A program made the position numbers and the translations under genes. This document shows, one piece after another, positions 34,782 through 47,320 of a DNA stretch of 64,000 nt (positions are counted from its first letter, which is position 1; each line of letters begins with the position of its first letter). The notes under the pieces are model-generated. The model had not been told where the DNA came from. It ran no database searches and saw only the letters and a list, made by a program, of their open reading frames with translations. The DNA comes from Clarkia xantiana subsp. parviflora (taxonomy: Eukaryota > Streptophyta > Magnoliopsida > Myrtales > Onagraceae), in the NCBI GenBank assembly GCA_036873135.1, contig JAPTYO010000009.1, positions 42,424,756 through 42,488,755 on the forward strand, read 5' to 3'.

Positions 34782-35523
34782 TGTTGGATCACAGTTGGAA
34801 CTCCGTTATGTTCTTGACGGAAATCCGAACTCCTTCACTCCAAGTAATCCTGCAAGAAGGGGATAGACCGGGCGGTGACCCAAAATCCCTCTCCGATGCT
34901 TAAATGAGTATCTCGATGAAACTGGCAAGTATCAGTATGTGAATATGCGAACGTATGAATCCTGAGGTAACTCCTTCCTTTATATAGGGGAGGGGTCACC
35001 TCAGTTACCTGTTGAGATAACTGCCACGTTCCGTTTATCTCGACACGGCCAGTAGCCCACGTTCCGTCTTTTCAGGCCACTTCCACACTATGTTGATAGT
35101 AGGCGTGTTTTTCGGCCTCGTTCTCTGGTGGCAAGTCCCGACGGATGTCGGGGACTCCAGAGTTATCTCCTTTAGTCACCGCTCGGGGCCCCTCGTCATC
35201 GTGACAGGGCCAGCTTCTCAGGGATTCGATATCGGAGCCTACTCAAAGGCATATCATCGGGGCCTACTTAAAGGCATGTCGTCGGGGCCTACTTAAAGGC
35301 ATGTCGTCGGGGCCTACTTAAAGGCATGTCGTCGGGGCCTACTTAAAGGCATGTCGTCGGGCCTACTTAAAGGCATATCATCGGGAGCGTTCAGCTCGTA
35401 TGTCGGGACCGACCTTGTCGGGATCTCTCGTAGTGGTCTTCTGAGCCTCTTTTGGGGCCCAGTGGGCCTATTTCGCCGTTTAGTCGCCGTTAATGGGCCT
35501 GACGGCTATATCGAAACGCATCA
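34782..35523 (-). repeat. Element C 5' LTR (742 bp)
   Basis: Ends tgttggatcacag and aacgcatca. Six 25-bp cggggcctacttaaaggcatg-type units (about 35238-35383) against five in the 3' LTR, the main length difference. TATA on the minus strand near 34977-34989. Confidence 0.92.
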
Positions 35524-35528
35524 TTAAT

Positions 35529-36052
35529 TAAGATGCAGATTGTAAAGATTATGCTCTTTTAACAATTGATGTTGATGAGAAGGAGAAGGGACTCAGGCCG
35601 CGACTATAACGATTTTACATGTCGCGTGTGGAGAATAAGAACTGCATAAGTGTGAAAATCAAATACGCACAGAGATTAGCAAAAAAAAAAAGGAAGAACC
35701 AGGCGCGTAGATAGTTGCTGATGTGGCGAAACCAGGTTTGCTTAGGTGGCGTGTTGTAGCTGTTCTAAAATGCTGACGTGGCAACTTAGGATTTAACAAA
35801 TATCTTTCCTCTTACTTTATAAAATATATAGATAGATTTTATTGTATTCTTGGATTAAATAACCCAAACATGTAGAACCATTAAACCAGTTTATTTACCC
35901 TACAACTATAAAAGTCTCTTCGAATATTCCTATTTTATTTTGGAAATCAAATATTCTTGGTTAGAAAAAGTGCATGTTTGGTTTTTTTTTTTTTAAAGAT
36001 TCTCTTCCTCCACCATGGTTAGAGCATCTACAATGGTATTATATAGTATTAA
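35529..36052. other. AT-rich spacer between element C and the LINE
   Basis: No gene. Contains poly-A near 35684 and poly-T near 35980, and a stretch with repeated gctgacgtggc/gctgatgtggc motifs (35715-35785) like decayed transposon ends. gagcatctacaatgg at 36022 is a phrase common near plant MITEs. Confidence 0.4.
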
Positions 36053-36090
36053 TTTTTTTTTTGTCAAAAGCAACACATAATATATCGCAT

Positions 36091-39000
36091 TCATGAAGCA
36101 AAAGAGCCACCGAAATCCCCAAAAACATAAGGAATATCGGGGGCAATCCAGCATCCTGTTACATCAGTCGTAGCTGCTAATGAAACAATGTTATGTGCTA
36201 GTAAAACACGAGACCTAGGAACTGTCTTAATATTAACCGAAAGCAAACTTAAAAGAAATCTAATATCATGGACGGCGCCGAACAGGGATGGAATACAGCC
36301 CGTAGAGGAAGAGGATATATGTTTCATCAAGTTTGTCGAGTCTGTGAACAAAGTGTGGGGACTTCGACGGGAAGAACGTGCTAACAAAAGTCCTGCCCTG
36401 CAAGCCAAACCTTCCTCGAGGAGGAGGTCGTCACCGAATTCCAAAGTGATGGAGACCGCCGAGATATTCCCACTCTCGTTTAGTAAAATTGCGGCTCCAA
36501 AGATAGTATTAGTAGTACTTCTGACTGCCCCATCACACACAATAGTGGGTCTTGTGTGTGACGAGGTTGTGGTACTGGGTCTCAAGGGAGCTCGGGTGTT
36601 TTCGGACTTCCTACCTAAAGAACGAACAAAATCAAACATGTTAGCACAATCAAAAGCAGTCATATGTATTAGGTACATAACAGAGATCGCAGAGGGGATC
36701 TTCTTCGAAAGATAACTAAGTTCTTCTCAAGCCAAATTCCCCATAAGATCAAGCATTTCTGACTAAAAAGGTCGATCTCAGGCTCTGGGTAGTGACTCCC
36801 TGGGACCTTCTCAAAAAACCACTCCATAACTGAATAGAATGGAGTGGTTGTTGGGTGAATACCCAAATTCGAACTAGACCACACTCTTTCCGCAAAAGGA
36901 CATTTCCACATGACATAATCCCAGGTCTCGTTTGCTTGAGAGCAAAGATGACACCTGGGATTGAATGAGGGAATTCATCTTTGGATGTTCTGCCCGAGTG
37001 GCAAACTGTTGTTGCAGCCCTTCCAGATGAACATACGAATTTCTAGAGGCAACCTGGAGTTTCATAGTTTCTTCCAAAAGGATTTATTGGCGATCTTGGT
37101 GGTTGCAGACGAGATTCATTCTGTGTCTAGATGGAGACATGAGTAAATGAAGTGATGACCGGACTTTACGGTGTAAATGCTGGTATCATTGTAGAGCCAC
37201 AGGAGCATGTCCGGAGTGTTGAAAAGTGGGAGTTCTAATAGTGAAATTGCGTTAGTGATGACAGCAGGGAGAAGGTTTTCCAGATTGTCCATCAACCAGC
37301 GGCCGTTGGAGATGAAATGATTGACCTAGACGTTTGGGCTGATCGTGCCTTGGGGAATCCAGTCCTTCAAGAGGCCCATGTTGGGCACCCATGGGTCTGT
37401 CCAGAAGTTGATGAAGTGGCCATTTTCGACATGCCATCTTGTTCCTTTGAGAAGAAATTTCTGTAATTTGGTCAGCGTTGTCCAGACAGGTGAGTGATAT
37501 ATTGTGGTTTAACGTTGAAAAATGTTGTGTTTCTGAGGTACTTGTCTTTAACGTATTTGACCCAGAGAGAATCCTTGTCTGTTATCACTCTTACTGCGTG
37601 TTTTGCCAAAAGGGCCAAGTTGAAAGCCTATGTATCTCTAAATCCTAACCCGCCATTTTGCTTCGGTTGACAGAGCTTATCCCATGACGCCCAGTGTATC
37701 CCCTTTTTTTGTGTCTTCTGTGTTCCACCAGAAATGTCTGATCAATTTGTCGATCTGACTTGTCGTTCTTTTTTACAAGTTTATGCAAGACATCGTGTAA
37801 GTTGGTATCGCACTGACGACTGATTTGATAAGCACTTCTTTTCCAACAGGAGATAGCAGTTTGTTCATCCATCAATGTATTCTTGAAGTGGTTCTTTGGA
37901 CAATTTTTTTCTCCCACTTGTTTTTTGCATTTGGACCAATCTGTTGGTAGACCCAGATATAATTCATCTGGTAACATATCTCGGACACCTAAAATGTACG
38001 AAATTTTAGAGGCCACTGAATCTAGGACATTCGGGTTGTATCGAATGCTTGATTTGCTATAATTGATCAATTGGCCTGATTCCCTCTGGTATACAACTAG
38101 GATTTCCTTAAGATTGGTTGAATTCTCCGGAGAGGCTTCAAGGAAAATAAAGCTATCGTCTACAAAAAATAGGTGGGTGAACTCCTGTGTGAATTTTCCG
38201 GGACTAATTCCCTGTAGCCGGGCCTCCAGTTGTGCTCTAGATAATTCTTGAGACAGTATTTGGGCTACCAAGATAAAGAGGTAAGGAGACGGGGGTCCTC
38301 TTGTCTTAGACCTCTTGTGGGTTTGAAAGGTGTAGTCACTTCCCCATTGATCAGAATTTGACAGGAAGAGGTGGTTAAGCATTCCATAATCCAATTTATG
38401 AATTTTGTGGGAAAGCTCATTGTTGTTAAGACTGAGTTAAGGAAGGACCATTCTACTCTGTCATATGCTTTACTCATATCTAGTTTCAAATCCAAAAGTG
38501 CTTTGCTGCCCTTTCTTCTCATTTTTATCGTGTGGAGCAGCTCCTGTGCGAGGAAAGTGTTGTCTGTGATGCTTCTTCCTAAGACAAAGGCCCTTTGGAA
38601 CTGTGAAATTAGATCTGGGATTATCTGCCGGATTCGGTTAACCAAAATTTTTGTGACCACTTTGTAGGTTGTGTTACACAAACCTATTGGTCGCCAATAT
38701 TTCATGCATCGTGGTAGTTCGCATTTAGGGAGGAGGACAATTGTGGTGCAATTCGTTTCTGGGTCCATCTTGCCGTCGCAAAAAAAATGTCGGATTGCCA
38801 TTGTCAAATCATTCCCTGTGGTTGTAAACATATGCTGGAAAAAAACGAGGAGGGTATCCGTCCGGCCCAGGTGCTTTGTCAGGTCCAAGTTGGGATAGCG
38901 CCGCATCTGTTTCCAGATTTGTTATATCCAGACAAAGCACAAACTTTTGGGTTAGCCTGATTCGTAGAGTGTTGGATGCTGTGGATGATGGAAAAGCGAG

Positions 39001-40233
39001 ATTTGGTTGTGTTTGGAAAAGGGAATGGTAATGGTTTGTCACATGTCGCTTCACCTCGTCCGGGTTATCGATTGATGTCCCATCGTCTAGATCGATCGAT
39101 GAGAGGGCATTACGTCTCCTTCGCATGAGAGTGTACGCATGAAAAAAATTCGTGTTTCTATCCCCGGTGGTTAACCACAACTGTCTCGACTTTTGTCTCC
39201 ACATTACCTCCTGATAAGTGTATAACATCATGAGACGATTAATAGTAGCGTCGATGAAGGGTGTGGAGACGTTATTCTCCTGCTACGAGTTCAATTTGTT
39301 GAGACAATTGCTGATGGCTATGTCGATGTTGCCGAAGGTTGTTTGATTCCACTTCCTGACGTCCGCTTTGAGGAGGTGTAGTTTTTGACATAGGCTTTGT
39401 TGTGGGTTACCTCTGGGGAGCCATTGCCATGATATTTGTAGCATCAGAATGAACGAAGGATGGTCCAACCACATTGCCTCGAAACAAAATGGGCGGTTAA
39501 GCCGGGCCGCTTGTTTCTCCGGTGAGCAATTTACAAGTATTGGGCAGTGATCTGAGGCAACTGTTTGAAGATGTCGGTTCGTTGCAGTTTGTAAAAGGAA
39601 TTTCCATTTCGGGTTGCTGAATGCCATGTCAAGTATCTCGCGGGCTAGATTTGGGGGGTCGCGTCGATTTGACCAAGTGAATATTTGTCCCGAGAAGCCC
39701 ATGTCTAACCGGTCGAGAGATCGGATCGGTTATAAGCATGTAAAATTCTGTTTGCAAGGACTTGGGTACCGCCTTCCTTTTCTTCAAAACTCCAGATATC
39801 ATTAAAGTCGCCTAATACTAACCAGAGGGACAAATTAGGTCTAGAGTTTCTGTAAAAGAGTAGCTCATCCCAAAATTAGGGCCGTTTACAAGGTTTGGAG
39901 GGGGCGTAAATGAAAGAACCTTCCCAGGGGTTGATTCTTTGAGGTAATGAGATGACAGTATGGATAGCGTTTTGGTTGGAATGAATGACTTTTAGGTTGA
40001 TACGGTCGTCCCATGCCAAAATTAATCCCCCTCTTGTTTCCTCTGGTTGCACGGAGAAACTTCTACTAAGCCCGACTCGAGAAATGGCTGAGTTGAGTCT
40101 ATCTAGTTGACTCTTAACTTATGCTTTGAATACTATACTAAGTTTATGTATACTAATAATATTCCTAATATGTTGGACTGTCAGGTTATTCCCTGCCCCC
40201 TGACAGTTCAAAGACAAGATAATCATAACGGTT
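36091..40233 (-). pseudogene. LINE ORF2 pseudogene: endonuclease, reverse transcriptase, RNase H-like
   Basis: Starts near 40233 (MIILSLNCQGAG, the usual AP endonuclease opening), with a stop after VFKA near 40120. Endonuclease motifs continue through 39702-39283 (GFSGQIFTWSNRR, SDHCPIL). RT: LLPKCELPRCMKYWRPIGLCN, then LLDLKLDMSKAYDRVEW and GLRQEDP, where the frame shifts (about 38290), then FVDDSFIF, a variant of the FADD catalytic box. A zf-RVT remnant lies at 36669-36911 (MWKCPFAERVW). The C-terminal RNase H-like part is at 36678-36091. At least three breaks; inactive. Confidence 0.88.
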
Positions 40234-43172
40234 CCGGCAAGGTCGCAATAGGACCTGTCGTACTTGACAACTCAATCCTCTCCAAAGGGTCGATATTTAA
40301 GAATTGAAACGGAGAATGCGTGTGTGGAAAAAGTAATTCCTCCGGGATAACAGGTTGTTGCATAAGCATGCGACGGATGGCAAGCTCGTGGAAAGGCCTC
40401 AAACTGACTGACATTCTGGCTCTAATGCGTGGGGACAAGCGTGGTGGGAGTGTCACGGTTGGAGGTGGATTGTTCATGTTTCTATTTTTCGGGCGCAGCT
40501 CCTCTTCCATAGCATCCATCTGGGAGGTCATGGGTTCCTTTCCAGGGCGTCTTGTCGTAAACGATTCCTCGCCCGCCAGTGGGGGCTCAGAGCTCTCTAT
40601 TTCCATTGGATCTGCTGTATCCTTGCCCTCCGGTGGGGGCTCGGATCTTCCTTCGGGCCTATCCTGTGTTGCCGGTGCAATATTGGCCTAAGGTTCATCT
40701 TCTACCAGGTGGAGGACTTATTTCCCCTGTCTCTCCTATTGGTTGTGCAATTCTTCTTCCGGTGACGACTCTGTTAACGGGTGTATCTGAATGTCATCCA
40801 GCCCCAAGTCGAAGTTGAAATCTGGCAAGGATGGGCAAGAGGATTGGTAAGGTTTTTCCGGACGGGTAAAGAGGTTTGTTGCCAACATGGAAAATGGGGG
40901 CGGTGATGGAGAAGGAGGGTTCTGACTAGGGGGGAGTATATTGGGTGGAGTGTGTTCTGTTGGAGGTCAGAGGTGGGTATGTAGGAGCATGGGTTTCCGA
41001 ATTCCTCAGGTGCGATTCTGCCGGACCAATCGATGTTTTGGTTCTGGAATGTGGGGTTCCAAGCAATGCTGTTGTTCGGGGGCTGAGGCAATTCCTGGGT
41101 CGTATGGGAACCAAAGAGCATTGGGGTAGGATGCATTAGCGGTGCCAAACCGGATGCGTTGCTCAGGTTGTGTTGTGCCATTTGTGGAATCACCATTGCA
41201 AGGGCTGCGTCCAAGAAATTCTGGAACCTAGCTTCGTTGGACTGTCCCCAGTGGGGGCCTGGCTTCCAGGTGCTTGATGTGCTTGGTGGGAGGATTCCGC
41301 CTGGTGGGGTTGCTTGTGCTTCGGCATTCTAGGACTGGAAAGTCTGTTGGTATTATCGCTACCGGGTGCGCTGAAACCCACCACTGGGTCCCATTTGATC
41401 CAGTTTAGTATTCTTCCGCTTCCTTTGTTGTTCTTGGGTTTATAGAAAATACCTGACACACGCTCCATTGCTTGCACCCCAGGATGACTGTTGACCCTGA
41501 ATTTAGAGCAAAGAAGTTGGCCCTTGGCTAGACGCTTCGGTGTGGGACATAACTTCTCCCGATGGCCAAAGCGACCGCACGCATTGCAAGGGAGGCCATT
41601 ACGGTACACGATAGTTACCGGTCTGTCGGGTGGGCTATTGGGAAGATACATACCGGGTACTACTGGTCTATCCATATCTAAGGCTACTTGGACCCTAGGG
41701 CAAGCTATTTCCCAGGGTTTTGGCAAATTCTCGCCTATTTGTAGCACTTCGCCAACACAAGAAGCGATCTCAAAAATTGTTTGTAGGTTCATTGAGCCAG
41801 AGGGAAGGTTTTTTAATTCTATCCAGGACGGGACATTGTGCGTGCTAATCACATTGAGAACTGCATTATTTGGGCATTCTGACATTATCAGAAGGGAACA
41901 GTCTATCGCATAGGGTGCATTTGCTAGGAATTCCTTAACATCTAGGAGGTTTTCGAAAGAGAAAGTGACAACTTGGTCTGTCCTAATAAAGATTTCAGGT
42001 TACTTCTCAATTTCCAAAATTGTTCCATACAATTCTCTATGAGGTCCCGCCTAGCACGATTATTATGAAGGAATCTCCCAGCTAAAATTAAGGACCAGTC
42101 GGTAGAGTTCATTACCTCGGGTTAGGGTGAATTAATCGGAGAGACCCGGTCAGATGCAAGATTTTGGAAGCTTGACCGGTTCGTCGAGGATTGGCCGATC
42201 CGGTCTAAAGAGCCGAAGAATGCTGTTTTTGGGACCGGGTGTACCGTCCTCACCCACGAACCCGGTGCAGGAGAGGAGGTGAATCTATCTGGGCTTCCTC
42301 CTGGGTCTAGAGTCTGGGTCGTATCCTTTTCGACCCGTTGAAGGCCCAGAAACGCGATCTCCAAAGTTGGGCTGGCTTCTTTATGGGGCTGGCTCTGGAG
42401 TTGGGCTCTCTCCCTGGACCCGGCTTGAATCAATCTATTAAGGGCTGAGTCTTTGATGAGCTGGGTCGGGTTTAGGTCAGGCCAGTTGATTTGATCTAGT
42501 AAGTCAATACCACCAGAGGGACTGCTGAGCTGGGGTGAAGGGCTTGGACTGGATTTGGGCCTCGCCTGAATCACTGGAGGGCCTACCTGAGGAGGCCTGT
42601 GAGCATGGCGGGAAAGTGAACCATGACCATTGTCTTCCTCGACGAGAGTGTTAGGTCAGGAGTTGGAGCGTAGGTTACACGCTCCGGGCGCGTCTTGTGT
42701 GCATGGAGATGGTGGAGGCGCGTCGGTAATCTGAATGAGGAGAGTGATTGATTATGGTGAGGTGGCTGGTGGCGGGTGAGTTGGGACGTGTCGTGAGTTG
42801 GAGTGGTGGTTGTGGAGTAGGGGTCTGGTGTTGGTTGACTGTGTTTTGAAGAGGAAATCTCGATGGAGGATAGATTTTTGATGAATGGTTGAGTTTGGAG
42901 TGAAAGCAACCCATTTTCTGAGGGGAGATATATACAAGCACGGGATCTATGGTAGTATTTAGCAGTTGGGTGGTAGCGGGCATTGATGTTGTGGATTTGA
43001 CAAGCTGAGAGATCGTCGGGCGGATTCTGCAGGGAGGACTTATGAGCTTAGAGCGATGATTACCTTTGTCATAAAGGATTTGAGCAGGAACAGGGATACA
43101 ACAGGCCTTAAACGCTGATAAGACTTCCGGAGGGGTTGTTTGGTCGGTGGCAAAGGGAGTATTAAAATCCAT
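40234..43172 (-). pseudogene. LINE ORF1 pseudogene: DUF4283-like and CCHC zinc knuckle
   Basis: Upstream frames (43172-42122) are Pro/Ser-rich. The DUF4283-like core begins near 42120 (WSLILAGRFLHNN, ending KLRSN) and resumes in another frame (DQVVTFSFENLLDVKEF) after a shift near 41960. It continues to 41190 with WIELKNLPSG and the CCHC knuckle CNACGRFGHREKLC. The C-terminal tail goes on in shifted frames to 40223. ORF1 of plant L1 elements binds RNA; this copy is broken. Confidence 0.8.
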
Positions 43173-43385
43173 TCCTTTCTTATATAACTCGACGGAAGCT
43201 GCTCGTGTAGGTTACGGATGAGATTGCTTGTTAGGTCTGAAGTTTTGGTATGGATGATTGACGTGGAGCGAAGGCAGGGTTGAAAAATCTAAGTCGCCGT
43301 GAGCTTTGTGCGATGGCCGGAAAACCTCCGAGGTGTACCTCTATGGAGAGTATGCGAACAATGACTACTAATTGGAGGTTTCTTG

Positions 43386-43578
43386 GTTAAAATATTACTT
43401 AACTGTGTGTCTAACAAATTTTTTTTTATATAAAGTGTATAAAAACGTGCTACAATACTTTTACATAGCATTCCTTAGAAGTGGGACCCACCTATTTTTA
43501 CATAACTTATTCATTAAGTTTAAGAAATGCACTTAATACAAAATAAATTTTTAATTATAAATTAATTTATTTTATAGT
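43386..43578. other. AT-rich flank between the LINE and element D
   Basis: No gene. Together with 60107 onward it restores the pre-insertion site of element D (ttattttatagt, then taatgctaat). Confidence 0.6.
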
Positions 43579-44316
43579 TGTTGGATCACGACGGAACTCC
43601 GGTACGATCTTTGACGGCGATCCTAGCTCCTTCGCTCCACGTAATCCTGCAAGAGGGGATAGACCGGGCGGTGACCCAGAATCCCTCTCCGATGCTTGAA
43701 TGAGTATCTCGTGTGGACTGGCAAGCAGTAATCTCAAGTAACGTATCTCAAAAAACGTAATTGATCGGAGGTGACCTCTGCCCTTTTATAGGCGGAGAGG
43801 TACCTCAGTTACCTGGTGAACCGTTGGAGTGGTTAGCCCGTATTCCGCATATCTCGTGCACGATCCCGCCTATCTAGGCCATGATCTCTCTTATCTCGGC
43901 CACGCCCCGCGTATCTCGGCCACGCTCCGCGTATCTTAACTACGCTCCGCGTTTCTCGGCCACGCCCCACGTATCTCGGCCACGCCCCTCGTATCTCGGC
44001 CTTAACCTCTGATGGCAAGTCCCGACTAACATCGGGGACTCCAGAGTTATCTCGTTGCGTCACCGCTCGGGGCCCCTCGTCATCGTGACAGGGCCAGTCA
44101 TTCTCAGGGATTCGTCATCGGGGCCTACTTAAAGGCTTCTCATCGGGAGCTTCCAGCTCACCTATCGGGACCGACTCTGTCGGGACCTTTCATCATCGGG
44201 ACTCCCTACGTCGGGACCCTTCACCTGGGTCATCTTGACCTTCATTTGGGGCCCAGTGGGCCTGTTCGCCGTTTCCTCGACGTTAAAGGGCCTAACGGCC
44301 ATAGCGGAACCCATCA
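43579..44316 (-). repeat. Element D 3' LTR (738 bp)
   Basis: Ends tgttggatcacgacgg and aacccatca; polypurine tract follows at 44317-44331. The 20-bp cacgccccgcgtatctcggc units at about 43855-44003 are one more than in the partner LTR. Confidence 0.93.
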
Positions 44317-44563
44317 TTTGCCCCCAAGACATGAAGGACTTACAGTTCGTCGTGTCTTTCAACTCCCGACCTCCCGACGTCGAAATCGGGGATCTTTCCT
44401 TTGGCATAGTCACTTAGTACAAGTCTTCTCGTTTCCGTTTCCTCAATACCTTGTGGATAACTGCCAAATCCGAGAGGACTCCTCGGTTCCCCAGCCATTA
44501 AATGCAGCAGATAACGAAGCGACGTCTTCAGTACTCGTGCCTGATTTTTCGCGCCTGCTTTTT

Positions 44564-44757
44564 CTGAAAAGTGCTTTTCAGGCTGTTTCATCATTGCGTC
44601 CGTTGTCATTCTGCACGTTTCATCTCAACGGTTCAGATCAGAACGCTTCAATTTCGACGGTTCAAATCAAACCGTCCCTTCGACTGTCCTCTTCTCCTAT
44701 AAAACCCTAACCATGGGCACAGTTTCACTTTTACTGCCTCCGAATTTTCAAAGCGTC
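44564..44757 (+). promoter_or_regulatory. Orphan antisense promoter of element D
   Basis: Intact palindrome ctgaaaagtgcttttcag at 44564-44581, AACGG motifs at about 44628 and 44656, and TATA box ctataaaacc at 44697-44706. The leader stops at a deletion junction near 44755 and runs into antisense pol sequence, so no aORF remains to be expressed. Confidence 0.55.
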
Positions 44758-47320
44758 CCTTCTGATTTTCTTCCAAGGGTGCCTCCACATTTTCCTCCCT
44801 CGGGATCGCCTCGATGTCGAAGCTTTTAAAGCTCTCTTTCAAGGCTTGCACCTCGCGCAGGTACTTCCTCATCATCGGGCTCTTCGCCTCGTATCGCCCT
44901 TGAACCTGATTCACAATCATGGCTGCGTCACACTTCACTCTCAAGTGAGCAACTCCCGTACCTTTGGCAATTTTCAGGCCCGTGATAAGAGCCTCATACT
45001 CAACTTCGTTGTTCGTGGCCCTAAATGTTAAGGCCAAAGCATATCGCAGCGGTTCACCTCCGCCTGGTGGTATCAATACAAACCCCGCTCCTGATCCATC
45101 TGAACTCGAGGAGCCATCCGTGTACATCTCCCACGTATTTTCCTCGTTTGGCTGTTCTGATTGCTCTGCCATCTCTGGTTGTTCTGCTATCGGGACCTCC
45201 ATGGTTGCCCCCTCTACAGGGCCCGCTTCTTCCAGATCGGGGGCTGTAGACTCTGCTATGAAATCTGCCAATGCCTGGCCCTTAATAGCCGTTCTTGGAG
45301 CGAAGTGTATGCAAAACTCACTAAGCTCGATTGCCCATTTCACTAACCTCCCCGACGCATCCGGTCGGTTCAAAAAATGTTTTAGAGGCTGGTTCGTCAA
45401 CACAGTGATCTCGTGCGCATGGAAGTAAGGCCTCAGCTTTCGAGCAGTAATAATTAACGCAAAGAGATACTTCTCAACAGCAGGATAATTCAATTCAGAC
45501 TTAGCAAACGCCTTGCTTACATAATAGACGGGGATTTGATTACCCTCGACAACCTTCACTAACACAGAGCTAATAGCAAATTCAGAAACAGCCAAGTAAA
45601 GATAGAGCGGCTCGCCTGGAACCGGTTTCGCCAACGGCGGGAGGGTGCGGAGGTGCTCAGGACTTCAAAAAATGGCATTGATCGGTCACTTGCCTTGGAC
45701 AGGAAGCGATTCATTGCTGCTAGTCGGCCATTCAGCACCTGTACCTCCCGATGGTTTATCGGAGACTGCATCTCCTCGATCGCCCTCAGTTTCTCGGGAT
45801 TCACCTCAATTCCTCTCTGGCTCACCATAAAGCCCAGAAATTTCCCTGAGTGGACTCCGAAGGCGCATTTTGTTGGGTTTAAGCGAACCTGATGAAGCTT
45901 CATCCGCTCAAACGCCATGGCTAGGTTGTGCACATGATCCTCAGCTTGTCGGGACTTCACCAGCATATCATCCACGTAAGCCTCCATGGTTTCCCCTAGC
46001 ATATCTCCGAACAGCTTGTTCACCATCCGCTGGTAGGTTGCCCCGGCGTTGATCAACCCGAAAGGCATGACATCGTAGTGATAGATGTCACTGTCTGCAT
46101 AAAACGCTGTGTGGGGAGCATCTTCCTTAGCCATCTTGATTTGGTTATATCCCGAATACGCATCCATAAAGCTCAACAGCTCATGTCCCGACGTGGCATC
46201 CACCAGCTGGTCGATTCTCGGGAGCGGGTAACAGTCCTTCGGGCAAGCCTTATTCAGATCGCGGAAATCAACGCACATTCGCCACTTCCCGTTCTCTTTT
46301 TCACCAGTACCGGATTTGCAACCCAGGTCTGGAATCGGAGCTCCTTGATAAACACAGCATCGAGCAACCTGCCCACCTCTTGCTAGATTGCAATCCTCTT
46401 GTCTGTGCCCATCGGACGCCTTTTCTGTGTGATAGGCTTGATCGCGGGATCAATCTTCAATTCATGCACGATCACGTCGGGGCTGATTCCAGGCATGTCA
46501 CTCGGGGACCAGGCAAACAGCTCCTTGAACTTTTTCAGCAGATCGATCAACTCTTGGGCTGTCTCTTCGGTCAAAGCAGACCCGATTTTTACTTTTCTCT
46601 GAGGTCCGTCAATCTCGACTTCCGTCAGATCCTCCATGGGGGCGGGACGCCCAAACTCCTCTCTAGGATCAGCATCTGTCTGGAGGACAGTCATGGCCTC
46701 TCGTCTCCTCCTTCGGGTGGCGTTGACATAACATTTTCTAGAAGCCACCTAGTCGCCCTTGACCTCTCCGACTCCATGGTCAGTCGGGAACTTTATCTTC
46801 TGATGAACAGTTGAGGCAACTGCCATCAGGGGGTTGATGGTAGTTCTCCCGATAATCGCGTTGTAGGTCCCCGCGGAGTCGACTACCACAAACTCCACGT
46901 TCCTCCTTTCTGATTTCCACCCGCTACCAAACTCTACTGGTAAGGTGATCACTCCTAGGGATAGGAGGTGAAACCAGAGAATCCGACCATCGGGAAGTTT
47001 GCCTCCTTTAGGTCCTTCTTCGTTTTCCCCATGGCCTCCAGTGCATCCATGAATAGAATATCGGAGGAGCTCCCTCCATCGATCAGAATTCGCTTCATCT
47101 CGTACCCGTTCACATCCAAGGTCACGACCATAGCGTCATCGTGCGGAGTCTCCACGTCTATGAGATCCTCCGACGAAAAGGAGATCACCATCTCTTCCTT
47201 CAGGGTCCAGGATCGGGACCTCTTACCCAGCACCACAGCAGTAGGAATTCTAGAGGCATAAACCTCCCGAGAGGACGAGGTATCACCCCCCGCGGCAAAT
47301 CCTCCATGAATTACATTGAT
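44755..47320 (-). pseudogene. pol: Element D pol pseudogene lacking integrase
   Basis: Minus-strand protease (NVIHGGFAAGGD, LIDGGSS), RT (FGLINAG, YVDD) and the two RNase H domains (YTDGSS, NNEVEYEAL), ending at PLEENQK where the deletion starts. Breaks: frameshift near 46955, stop near 46749 (VKGD-stop), stop near 46381, frameshift near 46290, and an about 80-bp deletion near 45655 inside the Ty3 RNase H. No integrase remains. Confidence 0.9.

Larger units (their letters stand above)
24496..35523 (-). mobile_element. Element C: complete but decayed Tat/Retand-type Ty3/gypsy retrotransposon
   Basis: An 11.0-kb copy with both LTRs (24496-25213; 34782-35523), antisense ORF, CTTAAG array, pol, gag and primer site. 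Flanks are ctaat (24491-24495) and ttaat (35524-35528), a target-site duplication with one mismatch. Gag and pol each carry stops or frameshifts. The LTRs contain a 25-bp cggggcctacttaaaggcatg unit, five copies in one LTR and six in the other. Confidence 0.93.
36053..43385 (-). mobile_element. Degenerate L1-type LINE (non-LTR retrotransposon)
   Basis: On the minus strand: 5' region, ORF1 with a DUF4283-like domain and CCHC knuckle, ORF2 with AP endonuclease, reverse transcriptase, zf-RVT and a C-terminal RNase H-like region, then a poly(A) tail seen as T10 at 36053-36062. Frameshifts and stops affect both ORFs. The 5' boundary is approximate. A target-site duplication was not established; a weak candidate is ctacaat...atagtatt at 36028 against ctacaat...atagcatt at 43450. 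Confidence 0.88.

Noticed and set aside
36091..36678. Separate host RNase H-like gene
   Set aside because: It lies just upstream of the LINE poly(A) tail in the same orientation as the RT and matches the usual C-terminal region of plant L1 ORF2.
36028..43475. Target-site duplication of the LINE (ctacaat... at both sides)
   Set aside because: About a quarter of the positions differ over 25 bp, and the right copy lies beyond the apparent 5' end of the LINE; not convincing.
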